A stretch of 64,000 bases of DNA from Mixophyes australis (lineage: Eukaryota > Chordata > Amphibia > Anura > Limnodynastidae). The stretch lies in assembly GCA_036250195.1 (NCBI GenBank), contig JAVHZZ010000003.1:328500194-328564193 (forward strand). The letters are read 5' to 3'. The translations under genes were made by a program, and so were the position numbers. A model generated the notes under the pieces. The model was not told the origin of the DNA. It did no database searches and saw only the letters and a program-made list of their open reading frames with translations. This document shows positions 47,656-58,142 of this stretch, piece after piece. Within the stretch, counting starts at the first letter, position 1. The number at the start of each line of letters is the position of its first letter.

Positions 47656-49224
47656 TCTCTTACCTTGTTGTTCTTGTCGGTATGTGGCATGTCCCAGTCA
47701 CTGAAAATCTGGGAGCGCACCACATGGTGACGAGGTAACCACATGGTGCACTCCAGCCATTGAGTGACTGCTTGTTGCGCAATCAGTAAAGAAAATTAAA
47801 AGGTAAGTTAAATGGGACAGGTCTTTCCGAGCTCCATAGCCCGTCCCGGCCCCTTACAGTTGTACCCTCTGTATCCTTCCTGATGGTGGGCCTGCCTCTA
47901 ACATTTGCCAGAGTCTGGCCATGCTATGCTGTTGTATGTGGACATTATGCTGACTGTATCATTAAAGTCCATCTAGGTAGTAGCGTGGAGAGCACCCCTA
48001 TGCCACAGCGGGCACAGGTGGACTCTCCTCACGTCTGCTGAGGAAGCCTTTTTTGTGCAAGCAACATATTACATGTAGGTGCAAGGAGAGTCTTGACAGA
48101 TCTCTTCAGGGACTTGCAGGATACGGTGGAATTCCAGATAAGCATTATCAGATAAGTAATATTCTGCATTCAGGTATTACTATTTCTTTAACTATTACTG
48201 AAACTGCAAGCATGCATACAAATTAGCCATGCACCATGCATTTTTCATTTGTCCACATTTACATGGCTGATCTGGCAACCCCATACCTATATCCTCAATC
48301 AAAGGTATGCTTCAAAAAGCTAAAAATTGAAACAAATTCTTCTACAGAAAATGCATAATTAAGATGATGAATTATTGTAAGGTAGAATATTAGCCTTTCG
48401 ACATTTTAATCTGAGGGAAAGTGCAATCTGAGCTGCTCAATTAAATTTGGAATTTTTCCACTACATTGTTATGAATAAATAGAAAGAATTCAGGGCAGTC
48501 TGTAAAATTATTAATTGCAACTAATGTTGAAGGTGCATGCACCGTATCATGAAATGGAGTATCATTGTTAGAGACTATATTTCTTGGTAATTAAGGCCTA
48601 GACTAATGATGCAAGTTTTCTTCGGCATGATTTTCATCTGATTATGAGACTGCTTCATTAAGAGCACTCAGACTAACGAGCTGTAGCTGTAATAAAGTAA
48701 TTTTCTGTCTTGTGCTCTGATTGATAAAGAGTTTCTATAGCTAAAAGGAACGGAAAATATAATTATAATTAGAAATGGTTGAATAAAGTTATTACAGGAT
48801 TGCTGAAGGGTAGTGCAATTGACACTAAAATGTTTTTTTGGAAGGTGCATTTTAAAATTAGTCTGTCAGAAGTAACAAACTCCATTGCTAACAATTAGGC
48901 ATAAGGCTGCGGCACCCATAAAATGAACATTTAGATTATAACAAAATGAGACTATACCACATTGTTTAGACCACATAAAACACATGCAGAAATAGATGGT
49001 GGAGGGGGTGTTCTCTCATCCCTGCATTTTTCTCACAAGAAGTAAAACAAGAAGTTAAACTTATAAAATACCCTTTTCCCCTTCACTTTTCTGACTATTA
49101 TGACTCTCTCATATGTTATAAAAATATCTTTCTGATTAATATATGTCCAAGCAGCTGATTTAGTTTTTTTTTTCAGATTTGTAAATAATTAGGGGGTATG
49201 TGGATAATATCCACTTAATCCGGA
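47656..49224. other. unassigned; 48480-48780 possibly conserved
   Basis: No transposon signature is seen in 48150-49190. The part at 48480-48780 has many homeodomain-type TAAT/ATTA words (TTATTAATTGC, GGTAATTAAGGCC, CTAATGATGCAAG) in non-repetitive DNA, so it may be a host regulatory element; this is only a texture argument. Confidence 0.35.
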
Positions 49225-49535
49225 TGGGCAGCACGGTGACTTAGTGGTTAGCACTTCTGCCTCACAGCACTCGGGTCATGAGTTCAATTCCCGACTATGG
49301 CCTTGTGTGGAGTTTGTATGTTCTCTCCATATTTGCGTGGGTTTTCTCTGGGGTCTCTGGTTTCCTCCGACACTCCAAAAACACACTGGTAGGTTAATTG
49401 GCTGCTATTAAAATTGATGTGTGTGTTAATGAATTTTGACTGTAAGCTCCAATGGGACAGGGACTGATGTGAGTTCTCTGTACAGCGCTGCGGAATTAGT
49501 GGTGTTATATATATAGCTGATGATGATGTTGGGAT
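49225..49535 (+). mobile_element. tRNA-headed SINE, full length
   Basis: The head GGGCAGCACGGTGACTTAG, A-box TTAGTGGTTAGCAC and B-box-like GAGTTCAATTCCC, then the conserved body, and the 3' end TACAGCGCTGCGGAATTAG followed by GATGATGATG. This is the best-preserved copy in the window. Confidence 0.9.
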
Positions 49536-49795
49536 AATGTGAAATAAGACAACATGCTGTTTTCTGGACAGGAAGAAGTGTATATAAATATGTTCCAACT
49601 GCGCTCGCAAAGTGCTAATACAACAAAGGGGTGAATATTATAGCAGAATAAATTAGACACATTACATACAATGGCTTGATATAAACAAACTAAAGGTGGT
49701 GTATCAATGTATATCGTTAAATAAACGAAATCATAGTCTAAATGGAAAAAATCAATAGTCCTTGACTCAATAAGTCCACACAAGAAAACACAAAG
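49536..49795. other. unassigned DNA
   Basis: Nothing recognised. Confidence 0.5.
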
Positions 49796-49972
49796 GGCTA
49801 GATTTACTAAGCTGCGGGTTTGAAAAAGTGGGGATGTTGCCTATAGCAACCAATCAGATTCTAGCTTTCATTTATTTAGTACCTTCTACAAAATGAAAGC
49901 TAGAATCTGATTGGTTGCTATAGGCAACATCTCCACTTCTTCAAACCCGCAGTTTAGTAAATCTGGCCCAAA
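49796..49972. mobile_element. fold-back MITE, family A, best copy
   Basis: AGATTTACTAAGCTGCGGG and its partner CCGCAGTTTAGTAAATCT bound arms with TTGAAAAAGTGGGGATG, TTGCCTATAGCAACC and AATCAGATTCTAGCTTTC. The arms are ~80 bases and nearly perfect around a short loop, so the sequence should fold as one long hairpin. Confidence 0.9.
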
Positions 49973-50079
49973 ATCTCTGAAAAACACTTGCAGGATTTGA
50001 AATTGCTGTCAATGGGGTATGGACCAATTGGGGATCAATCCAGAAATCCACATATGTCCATGTATGTTAGGATGAACCT

Positions 50080-50185
50080 CAAAAAGAAGAAAGAAAAAAA
50101 GGGGGGGAAGGGGGAGGGAGAGGAGGGGGAGGAAGGGAAGGAAAAGGAAGGGAAAGAAGACAAAGAAGAAAAGGAAGATAATGTC
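50080..50185. repeat. ~105-base polypurine tract
   Basis: An almost pure A/G stretch (GAAAGAAAAA, GGGGGGGAAGG, GGAGGGAGAGG and so on) with very few pyrimidines. It reads as Lys/Gly/Glu low complexity and is capable of triplex-type structure. Confidence 0.9.
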
Positions 50186-50394
50186 AGTTGGTAATATGTG
50201 CTATGAGGAAGAAGTGTAGACAGCATCAGTATGGATGTGTTTCTCACGTGCATTGGTTACATTGGATCATGAAAATAATCATTCACACTCCTACACATCC
50301 TCATGTTCCACATTTACATGGCTCATCATGTATTTGTTGATGGTGTTTTGGAAGTCTCTAAAATGCTTGTAAAGTGCATCTAACTTATTATTAT

Positions 50395-50675
50395 GATTTA
50401 TTTAAATAATGCCAATCACATTACGCACCGCTGTACAGAGAATACGTAATAATTCACATCAGACCCTGACCCATTTAAGCTTGCATTCTAAATTCCCCAC
50501 CACACACACATTTTATCAGATGCCACTTGACTTACCAGTATGTTTTTGTGGAGGTAACAAAGGGAGGACATACAAACTCTGCACAGAGCCTTGGATGGTA
50601 TCAAACCCATGACCCCAGAACTGAGAGGCAGGAATGCTAACCAATGTACCACTGTATCACAGTGCTGCCTTAAAA
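50395..50675 (-). mobile_element. tRNA-headed SINE, full length, minus strand
   Basis: On the minus strand it starts AGGCAGCACTGTGATACAGTGG, then TTAGCATTCCTGCCTC and GGGTTTGATACC, the body with CAAAAACATACTGG, and the 3' end TACAGCGGTGCGTAATG with an ATAA-type tail. It is moderately diverged. Confidence 0.8.
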
Positions 50676-50708
50676 ACTTCTATGGACTTCTATAATCACC
50701 TGAGTACA

Positions 50709-50845
50709 CAGGGGCAGGCTGGGATGGGGGGCAGGGGGGGCTACCTTGGGCTGGGTCACTGCGCCACCTGCATTTGTTTCCATTAAAATAGGCTGCTGAG
50801 TCGAGTCTTGCCCCCCCCGGGCTGAAATTTGCCAGCCCTCCCCTG
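50709..50845. mobile_element. hAT MITE, CAGGGG-CTGG family, 137 bp
   Basis: The ends are CAGGGGCAGGCTGGGATGG and TTTGCCAGCCCTCCCCTG; the flanks TGAGTACA and TGAATACA form an 8-bp duplication with one change. Confidence 0.85.
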
Positions 50846-50853
50846 TGAATACA

Positions 50854-51361
50854 TCTATGTATTTTTCTTCCCAGCATACAAATGGTATCTGTATCATTTT
50901 AATAGGCATGAAGGATGAAGAAGTACAAAAAAAGGTTGCAAAATCATTTTACGCACATCTTCGTGATACAATGCACTCACAAACTCTGCTAAAATGCTGG
51001 AGAAAAACATCTGTGTGGACAAAGCCAAACTGATCAATATAAATTAGACCTTATAAGAACACAACATTTGCTCCAGTTGCAATTCATATGGGATATAAAT
51101 CAGCCACAAAATGTATAATGCTGAAAATATCTGAATTATATCAACATTATCCAAGTTCTGACAATATTCAAGATATACAAGTCATGTCTCTGTGTGGTTG
51201 AGAGCAGAGTATGGTCTGTATTTTATGTACTTACCAAAAAAATATTAATATTTTCTTTGGTCTAGAATGTATTTTAATAAATTGCATTATTTTACGATTT
51301 TGCTGATTTTTATATTTTAAGACATTTTCAGTTAAGAACCTAAATTTGGCTCATATTTTCT
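50854..51361. other. unassigned AT-rich DNA
   Basis: Nothing recognised. Confidence 0.5.
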
Positions 51362-51705
51362 GCATGTGTCTAAGCACACCAAAGGCCTGAGATTTTAAGG
51401 AGAGGAAAGCAAAACAACAACAATTTTGCACCTTGGCAAAACCATGTTGCAATGGACGGGGAGGTAAATTTAAAATGTAGGGATAGATTTATAGTTGGGG
51501 TAGGCCATGTCCTAGATCAACTTTAAATTTCAGTTAAAAAATATAGCTTTCAAGTATTTGTGTTCTACATGAAAAAACAGCCAGTATTTATCTTATGTGC
51601 GAATAATAAACTAATCTGCATCCCTTGCATTGTAACAAGGTTAGTTGAGGATCAAATTTACTCCTGTTTTGCCTTTCTTTCCTTAATGACTCAGGCCCAA
51701 AATGT
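51362..51705. mobile_element. fold-back MITE, family B, diverged
   Basis: The left arm has TTTTGCACCTTGGCAAAACC and ATGTTGCAATGGACGGGGAGG; the right arm has CTACATGAAAAAACAGCC, AGTATTTATCTTATGTGC, GCATCCCTTGCATTG and TCCTTAATGACTCAGGCCC, all as at 16016-16350. The arms are no longer well matched. Confidence 0.75.
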
Positions 51706-54700
51706 GTCTGATTTAAATGATAAGAGCCAAAACATTAAATTGGTTTAGAATGTGTTACTACTTATTTAGTGTAATTTACCCATATGAGAGAAATAACCAT
51801 CACTTAAATCTTCTGAAATGGATATCTTGCAACAATAATTTTACCCATTTAGACACAAATAAACTTTTTTTTTTGTACCGATTAGTATTTTAGAACAGAC
51901 CAGCAATGTGAATTTTATGCTAATTAATTGCTTCTAACCATTTTGCATTGATTTGTTCTTTTGTTTTATAATTTTGAGTATTTTAACAATTTGTGCATGC
52001 TGCCAACAAGTTTGTAGGTTATACACCATTAAAAAGGATACAGTTAAAATAGGAATTTTATTGGTCATTCATTGAAAATGTTAGCAGTGATTAGTTACAT
52101 AATCTAACATTAACCTGTAAATTAAAATTCCTTGGTGCAATTTGATGGCTGATTTAATTTTGTCTGTCTTTGTTTGCTGCAGGCTAATTCCATTATGAAT
52201 TCTTTATACAGCCTTTCCCCTCAATGATTAGCAGCTTCTACTCAACTTCTGATTACTATTGTACACTTAGCACTACATAAAGCTGGGGATTAATATTCCC
52301 CTAAAGAATTGTTGCTATGGATCTGCTCTCGAGATATTTCTGCAGCTTCAATTGTCCATAAATTATGTTCTCCAGTGAGTTATCAGGGAGGATGAACCAC
52401 ATTTAACTAGTTGAAGAGAACATTTCTTTAAAGAAAAGATTGCTAAGTGTGTTTTTTAACTATCACTTTTTACATTTGTCTTCTAAGCATAACTGTCTAT
52501 TTACTATTAAATAGCATTGTATTCTGTAACTGGTTTAATCATTTTAATGCCACATCCAGAGTTAATAATATCCCACTCAACAACAGGGGGAGTGGGTAAA
52601 GGTTTGCACTTAGTACTAAGTTGGAGGATATAAGGAACACTTTTACTGTCAGCTCACCAACACGCAAAAGGGATAACTTTTGGCCCAGCGGGCATAGGAT
52701 TATTCATTTTTTCAGACCACCAATGCACCATAGGAAGTGGGTAGTCATTTCAGCACCCATGCACTAATATAGGAGAGACCTGGAAGAGCAGCAAGATGCA
52801 ATATTTGGTCTAATCCTCTTCTAGTAATATAGTTTTATTGTAGGTTATTGGTTATTAAAATGGCCATGCCCAGTCAACATCACATGTAAAATCTAGTGTC
52901 AAAGCAAATCAAGTACATCATATTTTATTTTTTAAATAGTAATTCCCTACAATGTGCTATATTTCATCAAATCAGATCTTGGAAACTAAGTGTAAGCAAA
53001 TTACCTTAATGACCGGTTGAGTCATTTATGGAGAATCTTTTTAAATACCTTGAACATTGTTGAAAAAATCAACCAGTCAATCTCGTAATCTTCAGTTCTA
53101 TTTGCAAAATAGAAATTGTAGCGTGTCACCACTTTGAACACCATCTAATGGTTATACAGTGCAGCTTCAGATGTTTTTGATGGATGGCAGGAATTGCTGC
53201 ACAACACCTTACTTTTTGAGACAACTGCAGTCAGACATGAGGATAGACAATGGGCCTTATGTAGAGTTGAACGTATGCAGATTTTTCTTGTGCAAACTAC
53301 ACTTTTCTGTACCACACATGCACCCACAGAAAAACCCATCAATGCTTATGCAGACTCAGAGTCATATTTACAACTCCATAAGTTTAGAGAGGTGGACTGG
53401 GTGAAGGAAGGGGTGTGCAAGGGCCACGTACAGGGCATGCTCTCGTAAATGTGAATGAGTCAGACCGATACACGTTGCATACATGCTTGTCAGGAGGTGT
53501 ATCTTTTGCGGGTGCTGAACCCCTTGTGCAAAATATGCAATGATGAGGCCGAAGATCAGTAGCATTAGCTAGACACTTCTCATAGGCTGCCTTCTGATTG
53601 GCTGATTGCAGATTACCTTTTCCAGCTGACTGTGGTTAAGTCATTTGCATTGTGGCAATATGATCTTTATCTATTTACATTTCTTATTTTATGCCTTAAA
53701 ATCATTGTGCCAAAGAAGCAGAAGATTCCTATTGCACAACAGATGTTGGGGGTTTCTTATTAATCACTATTCTATTAAATTTAATAGGCACATTAAATTA
53801 GTAACACAGTAAGTGCACACTATAAGAAAATACATTTTCTTAGAGCTATACTCTAGAAACAACCACAAAGGGATCACCATTGTAGGTTTTTTAGGTACTG
53901 CAATAACCACATTTTACTACTAACAATGCAAGTACACCTAAAACCAAATTTAATTATTTCCAGATATAAAATAAATAAAGTTTTCTTGATGGGTTAGAGT
54001 GCTGGGTGCATTTTGATTTTATTTTTCTATTTTAATAACAATTTGCTTATTTTTTATTCTATTAATGACATATATTACATTATCTTTCAATTATTTACTA
54101 ATGGCACATTAGGTCATTAATTGTAATTGCATCACACAAACTACATATACTTTGGCCCATGAAAAACGGTACTGTAAGAAACAGTACCCAAATCATAGAC
54201 TTCGCTGACGTAACAAAGCCAAACTCGTACACAATATACTGCATGGAAACATTAAATCCATAAGTGACAATAATCTATCAAGTGTGAGCTAGGTTCTATG
54301 AGCCTATGAGGTCCGATCTTACTTGAGAAACATGACATACGCTCTGCAGTATATGCCCTGCCCTGAATCTTCAAATTGTTGTATCTTGCGGTGGCCTCAT
54401 ATGCAGAGTTCGATGCAAGTACATTGAAAATATGCATGATGTCAAACTTGTGCATGTGTGACCATTGCAGACCTGGATGCATCTTGAGATATTTCCTACT
54501 CAGCATTCCCATGGATTTCACGTCTGTCTTTTTGACGCATGTATGAAAAGATTTTGCAAATAAGTTTTGCATAATATTCTTCAGCAGCAACAGCTGTCTA
54601 ACAGCTGACAGGGAGTAAGATAGAAGAGAAGTGAACTTGTCATGTATAAAGCTTCTAAGAATTGCCTTTGAAAATTTACATTTGTTACCTTGACTTTGTC

Positions 54701-56556
54701 TAGCACTTAATTATAATATAATACATTGAGCAGGGAAATGTACTATATGATGGACAAATCAATGAATATATCATATTCTAGATAATTGAGGGGCTTTATT
54801 ACATTGCAATGCAAGGCTACATAATATTCTGGGTATTTTGGACAGATGTGGCTTCAATTTCATTCTCCCTATACCTTTTCTAGATCGAGAACAAAGAATA
54901 AACATTTAATAAATAATATCCTGTAACTGTATCTACGTGCTGGTTTTAGTTATAACTTAATTACAGATGTAGCTTTCCCATACATAGTGGGAAAGTGTGT
55001 TATATTGCTTTAAAATAGATTAATTTACATACAATATGTTGGACACATCAAATAAGAGAAGCCATGGTTGGGCTGGGCAGACATTACAGCAGTTAACAAT
55101 GGATAGAAAACTTTTAATTGATGAGTAGAAAATTATATGATGTCATTATCCAGTGTGTGATCTAGAGCCATGTGGATCACAACTTAGACATAAAAGCATG
55201 AAATCAGCCACTGGAAACTCTAGGAGAATATCATTTTGATGCAATTGTGGCTGTAGTGATGGCCAAAAAACAACAAGAAACATGTGCTCCGAATCCTAGT
55301 TTTTCTCTTGCTTAATAAGTCCTGGATGCCTTGTGGGATGTTATTTATACTCACCTTGCTGTGATTTATAGCTTAAATAAACTCAGATGGCACGAGTTTT
55401 ACATTGCATTCAGATGATGCTGTTTTACCAACAGTGCTAGAGACTATCATATTCAATTGTTTCAATAAACTGAAAAAGATCTCTCAGGGCATAATTTCAG
55501 TTCATATTATTTAACTTTTACTTGATCTTGCTTGAAATGAATATCTGAAATCCATCAGAAGACAACGGCTTGGACAGTTTTTTTTTAAATAAAGCTATAA
55601 AATGTAAGATATAATAAAAATGTACAGTACAAGGTGTTTTCTCTTTCTTTCACTAGTTTTCCCATATGGTATCATTTAGAATGTGAAGACTTTTAAGAAT
55701 CACTTCTCTGAAGGTGGTGTAAAGGTGTAAATGCTAATTAAATCTTATCACAAGTGTACTTTTATGATTGTGCAGGTCTATTCCCTGGAACAGAGGTTCT
55801 GAAATTGTTTTGGGCTATGAGCTGGCCTCTTGTGTATAACTAGAGAAAACAAACTCAAACAAGCATTTATAACACAATTATATTTATATCAAAAGTTGCA
55901 TGAATTCCCATGCAAGTATATGTCATTTTTTTCCCAGTAGTTGGCGGAAAAGCTAACTACTGATCCAAAACTCCAGAATACATGCAATAAATATGTTTAA
56001 ATAAAATGTGATTTGCAGCTAGGTTGAATATAGAAATGAAATATAAAGAACAAAGTACTGTGACATATCTTGGGCCTTATTCATGTTCGGATGCAACTTG
56101 CACGCAATTTGCATTTAAAAAATGAGCAATGAAATTGAGCATAGTTCCAACCGAATTCAAATCTAAGCGGATCTCAAGATACACTTCACTTTAAAAAATA
56201 ACAAATGTCTAAAATTGTCGACCACCTACGTCTAACACCTCCATGACCATACAATCAAGATCAAAAGATCCCCCTAAACATATACATGGAAATAAAATTA
56301 AGGGAAACAGTAGATATCTTGATCATTAACCAAGACGTAGATTTAAAACAAGACTGAATTTGTTGCTTGATAGGACTGGACAAAGAATCAATATAACTTT
56401 CCCATATTTGACAACAACCTTTAATTCATTGTTCTTTTAACAAAGAGGGCACAATCCAATCTATCCGAGAGATGTAAAACAAATTAGTCTTAAACACCGA
56501 TAAAGTCAGCGGGAATTCCTGAATCCACACCTGCAAAATACATTTACATATTTAAG
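51706..56556. other. long AT-rich interval, no gene recognised
   Basis: I see no mobile-element ends, tandem arrays or convincing coding sequence in this 4.9 kb. 52130-52440 contains TTGCTGCAGGCTAATTCC, ATTATGAATTC and TTCAATTGTCCATAAATTATG in non-repetitive context and could be host regulatory sequence. The minus-strand open frame at 54252-54590 (112 codons) has no recognisable domain. 56070-56110 begins with a TTATTCATGTTCGG block of the kind that opens other MITEs here. Confidence 0.45.
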
Positions 56557-57136
56557 TAGAGATGTTCACTGACCCCCGTGTTTTGGTTTTGGCTTTGGCT
56601 TTGGCTTTGGATTAAGTTCGTGTTTTGGTTTTGGCAAAACCGCCCTCGCGTGTTTGGTTTTGGATCTGTATTTTTTAGAAAAATAGCTAAAATATGCTAA
56701 AATCACATAATTTTGCTCTTTTTTTGTTATTACATTATTATTAACCTCAGCAACACTAATTTCCACTCAATTTTGACCACCTCACAGGTCACAATACTAT
56801 TTTCATTCACTTTCGGTCGAAGACTGCAGTGACCTGGCTGGATGATAAGCGACAGAGCAATGACACAAACACACGGCAGTTCATAGCACATCTAGGAAAC
56901 ATTGCCACACAGCAGTGGCAGAAAAGAAAAGTGGTGCAAGATGGAATTGTTCTTGGGCATCCCACCCACCCTTATGTAAGATATTGAATAGGACATGTAC
57001 ATTTTCAAAAAGCAAGCACTGCAGTGACTTTTGTGGCTGAAGTGCCTGGTTTGTTTGGGCACCCACAAAACAAGCTACCAATAGTTTAGCTGCCTTAAGC
57101 CTAACAGTGCTGTCAATGAACTCTACATTATTGAAC

Positions 57137-57608
57137 ATGTCTGCTTTGCTGCATCTTTAATCTCCTTTTCCTCTCTGGATACCTCCCTCTAATCCCTGAA
57201 GAACTGCCAAATTTATGTAGACACAGGAATTGATATTACAACTGGAGTGGCATTACATCTGCTTCAGACAGACTGTGACATGGAAAATATGGGCAGCATG
57301 GAATCCGTCATATTGGAATATGCTGCATTGAACAGAGATTTAAACCAGTATATAGATGCAGTTGAGAAGACCGTACTTAAATTAAAATGTGACCCACCGG
57401 ATGAGATCCCGGATTTAAGAGAGCTTATTCACGAGAGTTATACTGTGCTTAGGAAGAATAATACAGAGGAGGCTCTGAGGCAGGATGATAAATATATCCA
57501 GTTTAAAGAACAGCTAAGACACCTGAGAAAAAGAATGGGTGTGTCACCAGCCCCTGCAGCGAAGATTTGGAAGATGAAGACGAGGAGATCGCCGTCATCC
57601 AGAGCACA
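57137..57608 (+). pseudogene. NSMCE2: NSMCE2 retrocopy, N-terminal two thirds
   Basis: NSMCE2 (MMS21) is the SUMO ligase subunit of the SMC5/6 complex, working in DNA repair in the nucleus. The translated blocks match the vertebrate protein in order: a LISFSSLDTSL-type start, SLKNCQIYVDTGIDI, the helical MESVILEYAALNRDLNQY region, DEIPDLRELI, YIQFKEQLRHLRKRM, then an acidic EDLEDEDEEIAVIQS linker. There is an in-frame stop just before SLKN (near 57190), and a frameshift near 57555-57562 separates the linker from the open frame 57247-57663. The reading spans what should be several exons without introns, so it is a processed copy. The match is from remembered family sequence; the order and spacing make it strong. 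Confidence 0.85.
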
Positions 57609-57610
57609 TG

Positions 57611-57786
57611 ACCAGAACAGTAAAACTGCGAATGGCTCATTAAATCAGTTAAGGTTCCTTTGATCGCTCCACCCTTTACTTGGATAACTGTGGTAAATCT
57701 ACAGCTAATACATAGAGTCGAGCGCTGAACCTCTGGGATGCTTGCATTTATCAGACAAAGACCAATCCTGGGTGCCCCGGCGGGTT
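57611..57786 (+). pseudogene. 18S rRNA fragment inside NSMCE2 retrocopy
   Basis: The sequence follows the 5' region of vertebrate 18S rRNA: ACTGCGAATGGCTCATTAAA, GGTTCCTTTGATCGCTCC, ACTTGGATAACTGTGGTAA, GCTAATACAT, GAGCGCTGA, GCATTTATCAGAC and ACCAATCC in the right order and spacing. About 175 bases are kept, with roughly one change per ten bases by eye. It replaces the part of NSMCE2 that should encode the first SP-RING residues (about 11-12 codons missing). Confidence 0.9.
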
Positions 57787-57787
57787 G

Positions 57788-57876
57788 GAGATGGTGAACC
57801 TAGTGAAAAACAAAGTATGTGGTTCCAGATACAAGAGAGAAACAATTGAAAGGATGGTTGAAAACAAACTTCAGCA
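57788..57876 (+). pseudogene. NSMCE2: NSMCE2 retrocopy, SP-RING part
   Basis: Directly after the 18S piece the reading is EMVNLVKNKVCGSRYKRE, then TIERMVENKLQ, matching the SP-RING segment of NSMCE2 (family pattern VKNKVCGH-Y, then IxRMIE). The histidine after CG, a zinc ligand in the family, is serine here. A TAG follows at 57874, where hAT sequence resumes. The downstream Cys-rich end of the domain is absent. Confidence 0.8.
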
Positions 57877-58142
57877 TTTATAGCACATGTAGGCAACATT
57901 GGCACACAGAGGTAGCTGAAAGGAAAAGGGGTGCAAGATGGAATTATCCTTGGGACCCTCCCACCCACCATTATAATGGATCTTAAAAAGGACATGCACA
58001 CTTTAACAAACCAAGCACTTCAGTGACAAGGATTGCCACTTTTGTGGCTGAAGTGCTTGGTTTGTTTGGGCCCCCCACAAAACAAGGTAACAATGGGCTT
58101 AAAGCAGCTAAGGTAACAGTGCTATCAATGAACTCTACAGTG

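Larger units (their letters stand above)
56557..58142 (-). mobile_element. hAT tail (copy 2), minus strand, interrupted
   Basis: The terminus TAGAGATGTTCACTGACCCCCG is at 56557, then the TTTTGG-rich subterminal tract. The tail matches copy 1 (1061-1941) reverse-complemented. Its two related segments lie at 56870-57127 and 57878-58142, with the NSMCE2/18S chimera between them. The element stops at about 58142, where the end of the transposase gene would begin, and gypsy sequence starts immediately. The octamer outside the terminus is TATTTAAG. Confidence 0.85.

Noticed and set aside
49225..49300. tRNA gene
   Set aside because: A- and B-box-like words belong to a SINE head; no cloverleaf or anticodon arm is convincing.
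54252..54590. Minus-strand frame of 112 codons as a host exon
   Set aside because: No recognisable domain, splice context or start context; plausible by chance in AT-rich DNA.
57247..57663. Open frame of 138 codons as a real gene
   Set aside because: It is an NSMCE2 retrocopy read through a frameshift into 18S rRNA sequence; upstream stop and missing zinc ligands argue against function.
57611..57786. Functional 18S rRNA gene
   Set aside because: Only ~175 bases, diverged, and embedded in a pseudogene.
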